The notes under the pieces: model-generated
Databases searched by the model: none
Told to the model about the DNA's origin: nothing
What the model saw: only the letters and a program-made list of their open reading frames with translations
Shown here: piece after piece, positions 1 through 6,175 of the stretch
Layout of the letters: every line of letters starts with the position of its first letter
Position numbering within the stretch: the stretch's first letter is position 1
From: an uncultured Sphingobium sp.
Lineage (GTDB): Bacteria > Pseudomonadota > Alphaproteobacteria > Sphingomonadales > Sphingomonadaceae
Length of the DNA stretch: 6,935 nucleotides
NCBI GenBank assembly: GCA_946479185.1
Contig: CAMLFF010000174.1
Location: forward strand, 1 to 6,935
Reading direction: 5' to 3'
Program-made: the position numbers and the translations under genes

Positions 1-728
1 CGCGCGAGCAATTGCGCCGTGTGCAGATCGTGTTCCAAAATGCCGATGTCGCGCTGAACCCCGCGCATAGCGTGGGCGACATTCTTGGCCGCGTGCTGCG
101 TTTCTATCATGGCGCAAAGGGGGCAGATGCGCAGCGCCGCGTGGCCCGGTTGCTCGATCTCATCCGCCTCCCGGCAAGCGTGGTCGACCGCCGCTGCGAT
201 GAATTGTCCGGCGGGCAGAAGCAGCGCGTCAACTTCGCGCGCGCCCTCGCTGCCGACCCGGATGTCATCCTGTGCGATGAAGTCACCTCCGCGCTCGATA
301 CCGTCGTGCGCGGCGCCATCCTCGATCTTTTGGCCGATCTGCGGCGCGACCTTGGCGTCGCCTATCTCTTCATCAGCCATGACATCGCGACCGTGAAGGC
401 GCTCTGCGACGAGATCGTGGTGCTCTACAAAGGCACACGCGTGGAAACCGGGCTGTGCGAAACCTATGCCGCGCCACCCTTCCATCCCTATACAGACCTG
501 CTGATTTCCTCAGTGCCCGAGCTGCGTCAGGGCTGGCTGGCCGACGAAACCGCGCAAGTAAGAGCCCCCTTCGCGCACCTCTCCGAACGGCCCGACCTGT
601 GCCGCTTCCTCCCGCGTTGTCCCGTCGCGATTGCCAACAAATGCGACATGACGGCGCCGCCCCTCCGCAGGCTATCGGGCGGGAATATCGTGCTGTGCCA
701 TCGCACCGAGGCCGAACTGGCGGGCTGA
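1..728 (+). CDS. Peptide/opine/nickel-type ABC importer, ATP-binding protein (3' part, 5' end outside window)
   Basis: ATPase that would power uptake of a dipeptide, oligopeptide or similar solute across the inner membrane. The frame is open to the left edge (first full codon at base 3), so the TTG at 12 is internal and the Walker A region lies outside the window. Visible in order: Q-loop (VFQN, about 27-41), ABC signature LSGGQKQR (204-227), Walker B ending in ILCDE (267-281), the SALD D-loop just after it, and the H-loop histidine in ISHD (378-380). The C-terminal tail is the oligopeptide-type extension, with PFHPYTDLL and a CRFLPRCP block. Four cysteines (codons at 600, 618, 642 and 696) are spaced C-x5-C-x7-C-x17-C, as in Opp/Dpp ATPases reported to bind a [4Fe-4S] cluster. 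Two-domain fusions of this family exist; I cannot tell whether this is one. The substrate cannot be read from this fragment. No partner permease is in view. Confidence 0.9.
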   Translation, partial: REQLRRVQIVFQNADVALNPAHSVGDILGRVLRFYHGAKGADAQRRVARLLDLIRLPASVVDRRCDELSGGQKQRVNFARALAADPDVILCDEVTSALDTVVRGAILDLLADLRRDLGVAYLFISHDIATVKALCDEIVVLYKGTRVETGLCETYAAPPFHPYTDLLISSVPELRQGWLADETAQVRAPFAHLSERPDLCRFLPRCPVAIANKCDMTAPPLRRLSGGNIVLCHRTEAELAG

Positions 729-746
729 GGCAGTGCTAAGGCGCCG

Positions 747-1442
747 TCACACCCGCCGGTAGCGGAAGTACCACACCTCATGCCCCTTCTTGCGGGCCTT
801 GGCTTCATAGCGCGTCTCAGGCCAGCCGCCGGGGCGGTTAAGAAAATCCTGCGGCGTCTCGCATAGCCAGTCAAAGTCCGTCCGTCCGCGCATCGTCATC
901 AGCGCCCAGCGCAGATAGATTGGATGATCCGTGCCAAAGCGGAACTCGCCGCCGGGCTTGAGCTTGGCGGCGATCATGTCCACCGGCCCCTTGTTCATCA
1001 TCCGCCGCTTGGCATGGCGCGCCTTGGGCCAGGGGTCCGGGTGGAGCAGATACACAAAGCTCAGCGACCCATCTGGCACGCGCTCCAGCACATCAAGCGC
1101 ATTGCCCATGTGCAGCCGCACGTTGGGCAAATGCTGGTCGCGCACATGGCACAGCGCGCCGACGACACCGTTGAGGAACGGCTCGCACCCAATGAAGCCA
1201 TGATCCGGCAGCATGTCCGCCCGATAAGCCATATGCTCGCCCGAGCCGAAACCAATCTCGAAATGCAGCGGCCGTGCATCGCCAAACAGACGCTCCGCCG
1301 TGATCGGCCCCTCTTCCGGCACGCTGATCGCAGGCAGCAGCGCATCGACCAGCTCCTGCTGCCCCAACCGCAACTTGTGGCCGGATTGCCGCCCGTAAAG
1401 GCGTTTGAGCGTCGTGGGATCGCCAGATTTATGCGCTGTCAT
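747..1442 (-). CDS. trmB: tRNA (guanine-N7-)-methyltransferase TrmB
   Basis: Transfers a methyl group from S-adenosylmethionine to N7 of G46 in the variable loop of tRNAs; cytoplasmic. The 231-residue product has the usual family length. The SAM-binding glycine motif EIGFGSGE is at residues 62-69, followed by the PDHGFIGCE strand (79-87). The family hallmark HPDPWPKARHAKRR is at 134-147 (FPDPWPKKRHHKRR in many homologues), then KLKPGGEFRFGTDH (160-173) and the C-terminal TRYEAKARKKGHEVW (210-224), matching the T-x-[FY]-E...GH-x-[VI]-W tRNA-binding end. The ATG start gives the usual basic N-terminus with YGRQSGHKL; only a weak AGG lies 9 bases upstream. It lies two genes downstream of metK, which makes its co-substrate. 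A hairpin upstream (1489-1526) may separate it from the hydrolase gene. It converges on the ABC gene, with 18 bases between stops. Confidence 0.96.
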   Translation of the reverse strand: MTAHKSGDPTTLKRLYGRQSGHKLRLGQQELVDALLPAISVPEEGPITAERLFGDARPLHFEIGFGSGEHMAYRADMLPDHGFIGCEPFLNGVVGALCHVRDQHLPNVRLHMGNALDVLERVPDGSLSFVYLLHPDPWPKARHAKRRMMNKGPVDMIAAKLKPGGEFRFGTDHPIYLRWALMTMRGRTDFDWLCETPQDFLNRPGGWPETRYEAKARKKGHEVWYFRYRRV

Positions 1443-1488
1443 GGTGCTGCGCCTAGATATTTTGCGCGAGGATGGAAAGAGGGGATCG

Positions 1489-1526
1489 TGCAGTGCGCGA
1501 CTGGCGGGAGGTGGCCGCGCACTGCA
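1489..1526 (-). terminator. Hairpin immediately after the SGNH hydrolase gene
   Basis: A perfect 11-bp inverted repeat: TGCAGTGCGCG at 1489-1499 and CGCGCACTGCA at 1516-1526, with a 16-base loop. It begins two bases after the hydrolase stop codon. Read on the minus strand, the following bases (CGATCCCCTCTTTCC) are pyrimidine-rich but hold no true U-run. It is therefore either a weak or Rho-assisted terminator or a structure that protects the mRNA 3' end. It could lower read-through into trmB. Confidence 0.5.
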
Positions 1527-1528
1527 AG

Positions 1529-2446
1529 CTAATCGGCCAGCTGCGCGTCCAATGCAGCGGCAATGCCCGTCATGGCGGCCAGCGTTGGATGATAGGGCGC
1601 GAACCGCACCGCGCCCACAGGCTTGATCAATCCCGTTCCCCAGGGATCGGCGGCGCAGGCATCATGCCCGCGTGAAAGGGCCGATGCCTTGAGCAACGCA
1701 GCGCCAGCACGCGCGGCAACCGACGCGGTCAGCGCCTCGAGCCGCAATGCGATAGCGCGAGCGTCTTTAGCCGCTTTCTCAGAGAGCGGAACCGCCTCAC
1801 ACATGCCCTCGGGCGGCAGAATACGGATATAATCGACGAAGATCAGCCGGGCTTGCGGCGCGCGTCGCCGGACCTGAACGGCAATTTCCTCGAGCCCCTG
1901 CTCGACCTTAACCCAAGCGGCCTCGCCAGATACAGTGCTTGCAGCAGACACGGCGCGCGGATTTCGGCGGGCATAGTCGCGCATAGCCTCGCATGTCTCA
2001 GCCATAACTTTGGACGCTGCAGACAAATCGCCCTGACACGATCCACTCATCAGCGTGGCAATGAAGCCCACATCATTGCCGCCGATCGTCACGGTGACCA
2101 GTCGCGTCTGCGGCGTGACGGCATCGATTTGCGCTGGCAACGCATTCCAGGGGCCAAGGATATGACCCGTCGTTGCTCCGCCGCAACTCACATCCACCAG
2201 CGTCAGACCGCGCTTGCGGGCCAGTTGCTGCGCATAATTGTCCCGTGATCGCTGGCAGCGGTTCGGCACCGTCTCCGCCAGATCCGTGATCCCCGGCCCC
2301 GCCGCAAAGGAACTGCCCATCGCGACATAGATCGATCCGGCTGGAAGAGACGTGGCGGCTGGCCCGGCGCGTTGAACGCAGCCGGTGATGGCCAGCACCA
2401 GTCCCAATGGCGCGAAGGCGCGCATGCACCGTAAGAGTCTGTTCAT
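1529..2446 (-). CDS. SGNH/GDSL-family hydrolase, predicted lipoprotein
   Basis: Predicted esterase/lipase-like hydrolase; the substrate is unknown. With the ATG at 2446 (AAGGGGA 9 bases upstream) the product is 305 residues. A TTG at 2467 would add seven residues but spoil the signal peptide. Residues 1-22 form a basic then hydrophobic signal ending in a lipobox, ITG-C23, so it should be a lipoprotein; Val at +2 favours the outer membrane under the E. coli Lol rule. SGNH blocks: MGSSFAAG with nucleophile S46, CGGATT with oxyanion Gly G90, GGND with N124, and YHPT with H286. The layout resembles secreted Streptomyces-type SGNH esterases, including three likely disulfide pairs (C64/C88, C137/C152, C216/C264). 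The residue three before His is Ala283, not Asp, which suggests a Ser-His dyad. It sits between metK and trmB, flanked by hairpins. Confidence 0.88.
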   Translation of the reverse strand: MNRLLRCMRAFAPLGLVLAITGCVQRAGPAATSLPAGSIYVAMGSSFAAGPGITDLAETVPNRCQRSRDNYAQQLARKRGLTLVDVSCGGATTGHILGPWNALPAQIDAVTPQTRLVTVTIGGNDVGFIATLMSGSCQGDLSAASKVMAETCEAMRDYARRNPRAVSAASTVSGEAAWVKVEQGLEEIAVQVRRRAPQARLIFVDYIRILPPEGMCEAVPLSEKAAKDARAIALRLEALTASVAARAGAALLKASALSRGHDACAADPWGTGLIKPVGAVRFAPYHPTLAAMTGIAAALDAQLAD

Positions 2447-2455
2447 TTCACGCCG

Positions 2456-2462
2456 TCCCCTT
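2456..2462 (-). promoter_or_regulatory. Ribosome binding site of the SGNH hydrolase gene
   Basis: AAGGGGA on the minus strand, 9 bases upstream of the ATG at 2446. It is a strong Shine-Dalgarno match and decides the start in favour of ATG 2446. The TTG at 2467 lies upstream of this site and could not use it. Confidence 0.75.
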
Positions 2463-2477
2463 ATCAAAGCGCCGCAG

Positions 2478-2494
2478 CCCCGAGACTATCGGGG
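2478..2494 (-). repeat. Small GC-rich hairpin in the leader of the SGNH gene
   Basis: A perfect 6-bp inverted repeat: CCCCGA at 2478-2483 and TCGGGG at 2489-2494, with a 5-base loop. It lies between the metK terminator and the hydrolase Shine-Dalgarno site, ending about 15 bases upstream of that site. No U-run follows it. It could be a leader structure or a second part of the termination region. It is short enough that chance cannot be excluded in GC-rich DNA. Confidence 0.4.
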
Positions 2495-2499
2495 AGCGG

Positions 2500-2540
2500 A
2501 ACACAGAAACAGCGCAAAGTCGAAAGACTCTGCGCTGCTC
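2500..2540 (-). terminator. Intrinsic terminator of metK
   Basis: Arms at 2526-2537 and 2510-2521 form a 12-bp stem with one G-U pair and a UUUC loop when transcribed from the minus strand. Three more A-U or G-U pairs at the base (2538-2540 with 2507-2509) merge into the U-rich tract TTTCTGTGTT. It begins 33 bases after the metK stop. The U-rich side fits the minus strand only. This is the best intrinsic terminator in the window and should end most transcripts that read through metK. Confidence 0.78.
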
Positions 2541-2573
2541 TGCAATCGAATTCGTCGGATAATCGCGCCGCTA

Positions 2574-3791
2574 TCAGCCCAGCGCAGCCTTGAGATCGTC
2601 AACCAGATCGGTGCGCTCCCATGGGAAGAAGTCGCCCTCAGCCGTGCGGCCAAAATGGCCATAAGCTGCCGTCTTCTTGTAGATCGGCTTGTTGAGGCCA
2701 AGATGCGTGCGGATGCCGCGTGGCGTGAGGCCGCCCAGCTTCTCGATCTTGCCGATGGCGGCTTCGATCGCATCATCGCCAACCGTGCCGGTGCCGTGCG
2801 TATCCACATAGAGCGAGAGCGGCTTGGAGACGCCAATCGCATAAGCGAGCTGGATGGTGCAGCGCTGGGCAAGGCCCGCCGCCACGATATTCTTCGCCAG
2901 ATAGCGCGTGATATAGGCTGCCGAACGGTCGACCTTCGTCGGGTCCTTGCCCGAGAATGCGCCGCCGCCATGCGGCGCTGCACCGCCGTAGGTATCCACA
3001 ATGATCTTGCGACCGGTCAGGCCCGCATCGCCATCGGGACCGCCAATCTCGAAGCTGCCCGTTGGGTTGATGTGATAGACGGTCTCGTCGCTCAGCATCT
3101 CAGCCGGAATGACCTTCGCCACAACCGCCTTCACATAAGCGTGCAGCTCGGCTTCCTTGGCGCCCTCATCATAGCCCTTGCCATGCTGGGTCGAAACGAC
3201 AACCGCGGTGCAGGCGACAGCCTTTGAGCCTTCATAGCGCAACGTGACCTGGCTTTTGGCGTCCGGCTCCAGGAAGGGCGCGGCGCCGGAGTGGCGGTCA
3301 GCGGCCATCTGCTCGAGAATCTTATGGCTGTAATAGAGCGTCGCTGGCATCAGATCGGGCGTATCATTAGCGGCATAGCCGAACATGATGCCCTGATCGC
3401 CTGCGCCTTCATCCTTGTTGCCGCTGGCGTCCACGCCCTGCGCGATGTGCGCGGACTGGCCGTGGAGATTATTCTCGAAGCGCAGTGTCTTCCAGTGGAA
3501 GCCCTCCTGCTCATAGCCAATCTCTTTGACGGTATTGCGCACCGTCGTCTCGATTTCCTCGAGCGCGCCCGGCGCCCATTCGCCATTCTCATACACGCCC
3601 TTGCAGCGAATCTCGCCGGCCAGCACCACAAGCTGCGTGGTCGTGAGCGTCTCGCACGCGATGCGCGCCTCGGGATCTTTGCTCAGGAAGAGATCGACGA
3701 TCGAATCGCTGATCTGGTCGGACACTTTGTCCGGGTGACCTTCCGAGACGGACTCAGAGGTAAAGAGATAGCTCGAACGCATAGGGGTCAT
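2574..3791 (-). CDS. metK: S-adenosylmethionine synthetase (methionine adenosyltransferase)
   Basis: Makes S-adenosylmethionine from methionine and ATP, releasing phosphate and pyrophosphate; a cytoplasmic enzyme, usually a tetramer. The 405 residues contain all hallmark motifs: SEGHPDK at 16-22 (ATP/metal site), the first family signature [12 protein letters not shown] at 129-140, [21 protein letters not shown] (242-262, nearly invariant), and the glycine-rich second signature GGGAFSGKD at 275-283. It is somewhat longer than the 384-residue E. coli enzyme because of insertions in the central part. Two starts are possible. ATG 3791 has AGAAG 7 bases and AAAGG 2 bases upstream. ATG 3782 gives MRSSYLF, closer to where many homologues begin, with AAGG 11 bases upstream. 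The gene is 63 bases downstream of lnt. It has an operator-like repeat upstream (3827-3848) and an intrinsic terminator downstream (2500-2540), so it may be its own transcription unit. Confidence 0.98.
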   Translation of the reverse strand: MTPMRSSYLFTSESVSEGHPDKVSDQISDSIVDLFLSKDPEARIACETLTTTQLVVLAGEIRCKGVYENGEWAPGALEEIETTVRNTVKEIGYEQEGFHWKTLRFENNLHGQSAHIAQGVDASGNKDEGAGDQGIMFGYAANDTPDLMPATLYYSHKILEQMAADRHSGAAPFLEPDAKSQVTLRYEGSKAVACTAVVVSTQHGKGYDEGAKEAELHAYVKAVVAKVIPAEMLSDETVYHINPTGSFEIGGPDGDAGLTGRKIIVDTYGGAAPHGGGAFSGKDPTKVDRSAAYITRYLAKNIVAAGLAQRCTIQLAYAIGVSKPLSLYVDTHGTGTVGDDAIEAAIGKIEKLGGLTPRGIRTHLGLNKPIYKKTAAYGHFGRTAEGDFFPWERTDLVDDLKAALG

Positions 3792-3826
3792 GGCCTTTCT
3801 TCTAGCAGCTCTGTCCGGCCGCGCTT

Positions 3827-3848
3827 GATATAAAGAAATGTTTAAGTC
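3827..3848 (-). promoter_or_regulatory. Candidate operator: 22-bp imperfect inverted repeat upstream of metK
   Basis: On the plus strand GATATAAAGA (3827-3836), two bases, then TGTTTAAGTC (3839-3848). The reverse complement of the second arm matches the first at 7 of 10 positions. It is a conspicuously AT-rich block in GC-rich DNA, 36 bases upstream of the upper metK start, where a -10 region or repressor site would be expected. Read on the minus strand it includes TTTATATC, which could double as a -10 element; I find no convincing -35. Methionine-cycle genes in some Proteobacteria are controlled by the ArsR-family regulator SahR, so a regulator of that kind is plausible. This is inference; no regulator gene is in the window. 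Confidence 0.4.
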
Positions 3849-3854
3849 GTCCCC

Positions 3855-5471
3855 TTAGCGATTGCGCCGCTCGATGGCAACGCCGCTCACCAGCATCAGC
3901 AAGGCAAGCCCAAGCGGGATGATGTTGCCGCCCCGGGCAAACAGCGTGGGTGCGACGGCGCCCGGCAATGGCGCCTCGAAGGCCCCCGCCTCACCCGCAG
4001 GCACGATGCCGATGATCCGCCCCGCAGCGTCCACAATCGCGGAAACGCCTGTTGGTGTGGACCGCAGCACTGGCACGCCCTCCTCAATCGCCCGCAACCG
4101 CGCCTGCGCCAGATGTTGCGGCGGGCCCCAACTGCCGAACCAGGCATCGTTGGAGGGATTGAAGATGAAGTCGGGTCGATTGGCGCGGTCGATGACATGA
4201 CCTGAGAACACGATCTCATAGCAGATCTGCACGCCCATCTTCAGCGCGCGGCGCCCGTCCGCTGCAGGCAAGTCCAGCGTTGCAGGCCCCGGCCCCGGCC
4301 AGAAATCCACGCTGCCCGGCACAAACCGCGAGAGGCCAACCGCCTCCAGCACTATGCGCATCGGCAGATATTCGCCGAACGGGACGAGATGCGCCTTGTC
4401 GTAACGCCCGCGCAGATCGCCATGTGCGTCGAGCACCCACAGGCTGTTGTTGGCGCCCGCCAGTTCGCTTGTGTCGATCCGGCCGTTTTCTTCACGGAAC
4501 CGATATTTGTCGCCGCCCAGCAAAAGCAGATCATCCGGGCGCAGCAGCGAGGCTATCCGCCCGCGCCAGCGCGGCTCAAGGTCCAGCACGGCGGGCACAG
4601 CAGCTTCCGGCCAGAAGATCAGGGTCGCATCGCTCCGCGCGCCAAGGCTCAGTTCCGCGAGGCGCTGGAAGTTCAATATTTCCAAGTTCGGATCATATTT
4701 TTCATTCTGGTTGATGTTCGGCTGGATCACCCGCGCGGTTGCCACCGGCGCCACATCTTCCGCAACCCGATAGGCGCGCCACGATCCAATCCCAGCCAGC
4801 ACCGCAAAGCCGCACAGCACCACCAGCGCCTGCCGCCATTGCCGATGCGCCAGCCACCAGATCGCTCCGCTCGCCAGCACCGCCAGCAGGCTCAGCCCAT
4901 AAGAGCCAATCGCCGTCCCCAGCTGATCCACGCCTGTGCCCAGCCAGATGACGCCGAGCGGGTTCCAGGCAAAGCCGGTGAACAGGCTGCCGCGCAAATA
5001 TTCCGTCAGCATCCACGCGCAGGCAAGGAACAGCGCGAACAATCGCGGCCGCCCGCGGCCCAATGTCCAGGCGATCATCCCAGCGATGGCAGGGAACAGC
5101 GCCAGATAGACGGCGAGCAGCACCACGGCGGGATAGCCCAGCCAATGCGGCATCGAATCCTGAAAGGTGAAGGCATGGGCAATCCAATTCAGCCCAATCG
5201 AGAAATGCCCAAGCCCAAAGGCATAACCAATCTTGCCCGCCGCCTTACGATCCGGCGCGAGCCACAGCAATTGCATGAGCAGCGCCACCATCGCCAGCAT
5301 CACTGGCCAAAGATGCAGTGGCGCAAAGCCGGTCGCGGAAAGCGCGCCCGCACCCAGCGCCACAAGCGCCGGTCGTTCCGTGAGCAGCAGGTTGAGGCCG
5401 CTCTGATTGATCATCTGATTGTTCGCCACCCGCGCTCTATCGCGCGCTTGCGTGACAGTTGCAATTTCCAT
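3855..5471 (-). CDS. lnt: Apolipoprotein N-acyltransferase
   Basis: Adds the third acyl chain, from a phospholipid, to the N-terminal cysteine of lipoproteins; inner membrane, active site facing the periplasm. The 538-residue product has hydrophobic membrane segments over about residues 34-232, then a nitrilase-like domain (about 244-500), then a C-terminal hydrophobic segment (about 511-533). The catalytic triad is visible: E289 in IFWPEAAVP, K359 in YDKAHLVPFGEYLP and C417 in VQICYEIVF, with NPSNDAWFG following. The ATG at 5471 lies 7 bases past the stop of the DedA-type gene, which fits translational coupling. It adds a polar stretch of about 30 residues before the first membrane segment, so an in-frame ATG at 5414 is an alternative start. 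The adjacent SGNH lipoprotein would be a natural substrate, though Lnt acts on all lipoproteins. Confidence 0.96.
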   Translation of the reverse strand: MEIATVTQARDRARVANNQMINQSGLNLLLTERPALVALGAGALSATGFAPLHLWPVMLAMVALLMQLLWLAPDRKAAGKIGYAFGLGHFSIGLNWIAHAFTFQDSMPHWLGYPAVVLLAVYLALFPAIAGMIAWTLGRGRPRLFALFLACAWMLTEYLRGSLFTGFAWNPLGVIWLGTGVDQLGTAIGSYGLSLLAVLASGAIWWLAHRQWRQALVVLCGFAVLAGIGSWRAYRVAEDVAPVATARVIQPNINQNEKYDPNLEILNFQRLAELSLGARSDATLIFWPEAAVPAVLDLEPRWRGRIASLLRPDDLLLLGGDKYRFREENGRIDTSELAGANNSLWVLDAHGDLRGRYDKAHLVPFGEYLPMRIVLEAVGLSRFVPGSVDFWPGPGPATLDLPAADGRRALKMGVQICYEIVFSGHVIDRANRPDFIFNPSNDAWFGSWGPPQHLAQARLRAIEEGVPVLRSTPTGVSAIVDAAGRIIGIVPAGEAGAFEAPLPGAVAPTLFARGGNIIPLGLALLMLVSGVAIERRNR

Positions 5472-5477
5472 CCCGCA

Positions 5478-6134
5478 TCAACGCGCGATGATCTGCTCCA
5501 TCGTCGCATTGCTGCACTTGTCGCCCGCTTTGCCACTGCCGCCGCTCAGCACGCCCGCCAGCAAGACGCCAGCAATCACGAGGATCGCAAAGCCAGCGCT
5601 GATCCAGCCAAGATAGCGCTCCAGATACACCTTGATCGGCGCGCCAAACTTCCAGAACAGCACGCCCACGAGCATGAACTGCATCGCGCGCGACACGACG
5701 CTCGCCCAGATGAAAGTGAACAGCGAGAGGCCGACAAAACCGGACGTTATGGTGATCAGCTTGAAGGGAATGGGCGTCGCGCCCTTCACCAATATGATCT
5801 CCGCCCCATAATCGCGCAGATAGCAGGCCGCCTTGGGGAAGCTCTCCGTAAGCCCCAGCGCGGCAAGCATTTTGACGCCCACCGCCTCAAAAAGAAAATA
5901 GCCGATCGCATAGCCAAACAGGCCACCAATAACCGAGGCCAGCGTGCAAATCACGCCATAGCGCAACGCCTTGTTCGGGCGCGCAAGGCACATCAACCCC
6001 AGCAGCGGGTGCGGCGGAATCGGGAAGAAGCTCGATTCGAGAAAGGAGACGATCGCCAGCCACCATTCGGCGTGGCGGTGCGCGGCCTTGGCCAGCGTCC
6101 ATTGGTAAAGGCGGTGCAACATCGCGCGGCGCAT
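5478..6134 (-). CDS. YqaA/DedA-type (SNARE-associated/VTT domain) membrane protein
   Basis: Small integral membrane protein of the DedA superfamily. Characterised relatives take part in lipid-carrier or phospholipid translocation and membrane homeostasis; the role of the YqaA branch is not established. The 218 residues carry the family motifs ESSFFPIPPHPLL (33-45), CTLASVIGGLFGYAIGYF (63-80) and KGATPIPFKLITITSG (117-132), whose prolines lie in the re-entrant segments, and a C-terminal membrane helix (about 175-197). A polar tail ends the protein. Two starts are possible: ATG 6134 (MRRAML...) or ATG 6122 (MLHRLYQW...), which looks more like homologue N-termini. Neither has a Shine-Dalgarno sequence, and an in-frame stop lies 30 bases upstream of 6134 with no other start between. 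The gene lies 41 bases after ubiA and 6 bases before lnt, probably co-transcribed with both. Confidence 0.88.
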   Translation of the reverse strand: MRRAMLHRLYQWTLAKAAHRHAEWWLAIVSFLESSFFPIPPHPLLGLMCLARPNKALRYGVICTLASVIGGLFGYAIGYFLFEAVGVKMLAALGLTESFPKAACYLRDYGAEIILVKGATPIPFKLITITSGFVGLSLFTFIWASVVSRAMQFMLVGVLFWKFGAPIKVYLERYLGWISAGFAILVIAGVLLAGVLSGGSGKAGDKCSNATMEQIIAR

Positions 6135-6135
6135 A

Positions 6136-6154
6136 GCGACTTTGCTAAAGTCGC
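6136..6154 (-). repeat. Perfect 8-bp hairpin just upstream of the DedA-type gene
   Basis: GCGACTTT at 6136-6143 and AAAGTCGC at 6147-6154, with a 3-base loop. It fills the place where the ribosome binding site should be: the stem ends one base before the ATG at 6134 and 13 bases before the ATG at 6122. It is not followed by a U-run in either direction, so it is a poor intrinsic terminator. It may be a translation-control structure, an mRNA processing or stability element after ubiA, or a protein-binding palindrome. Confidence 0.55.
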
Positions 6155-6175
6155 GCCAGCGCGTTCACCCTGATC

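Noticed and set aside
729..746. A bidirectional terminator between the convergent ABC and trmB genes
   Set aside because: The 18-base gap has no stable inverted repeat or T-run; termination, if any, is elsewhere or Rho-dependent.
1443..1488. A sigma70-like promoter for trmB around AAAATATCTA
   Set aside because: TATCTA could pass as a -10 element, but no -35 match lies 16-18 bases upstream.
924..1532. A 202-codon open frame on the plus strand, antisense to trmB
   Set aside because: It is the complement of trmB coding sequence, runs into the intergenic hairpin, and has no domain that I recognise.
2385..3227. A 280-codon open frame on the plus strand, antisense to metK
   Set aside because: It overlaps metK, whose motifs are unmistakable, and also spans the metK terminator. 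No recognisable protein family.
3792..3854. SAM-responsive riboswitch (SAM-II or SAM/SAH type) upstream of metK
   Set aside because: The minus-strand leader has an AAGCGCGG segment and GCTAGAAGAAAGG reminiscent of SAM-II, but the upstream strand needed to pair with GCGCG is absent and the pseudoknot cannot be drawn. The gap is also short.
4389..6173. A 594-codon open frame on the plus strand, antisense to lnt and the DedA-type gene
   Set aside because: It lies wholly over two well-supported genes on the other strand. Its translation is rich in Arg, Gln, His and Ala with no recognisable domain or membrane pattern, and no ribosome binding site is evident. Long antisense frames are common opposite GC-rich genes.
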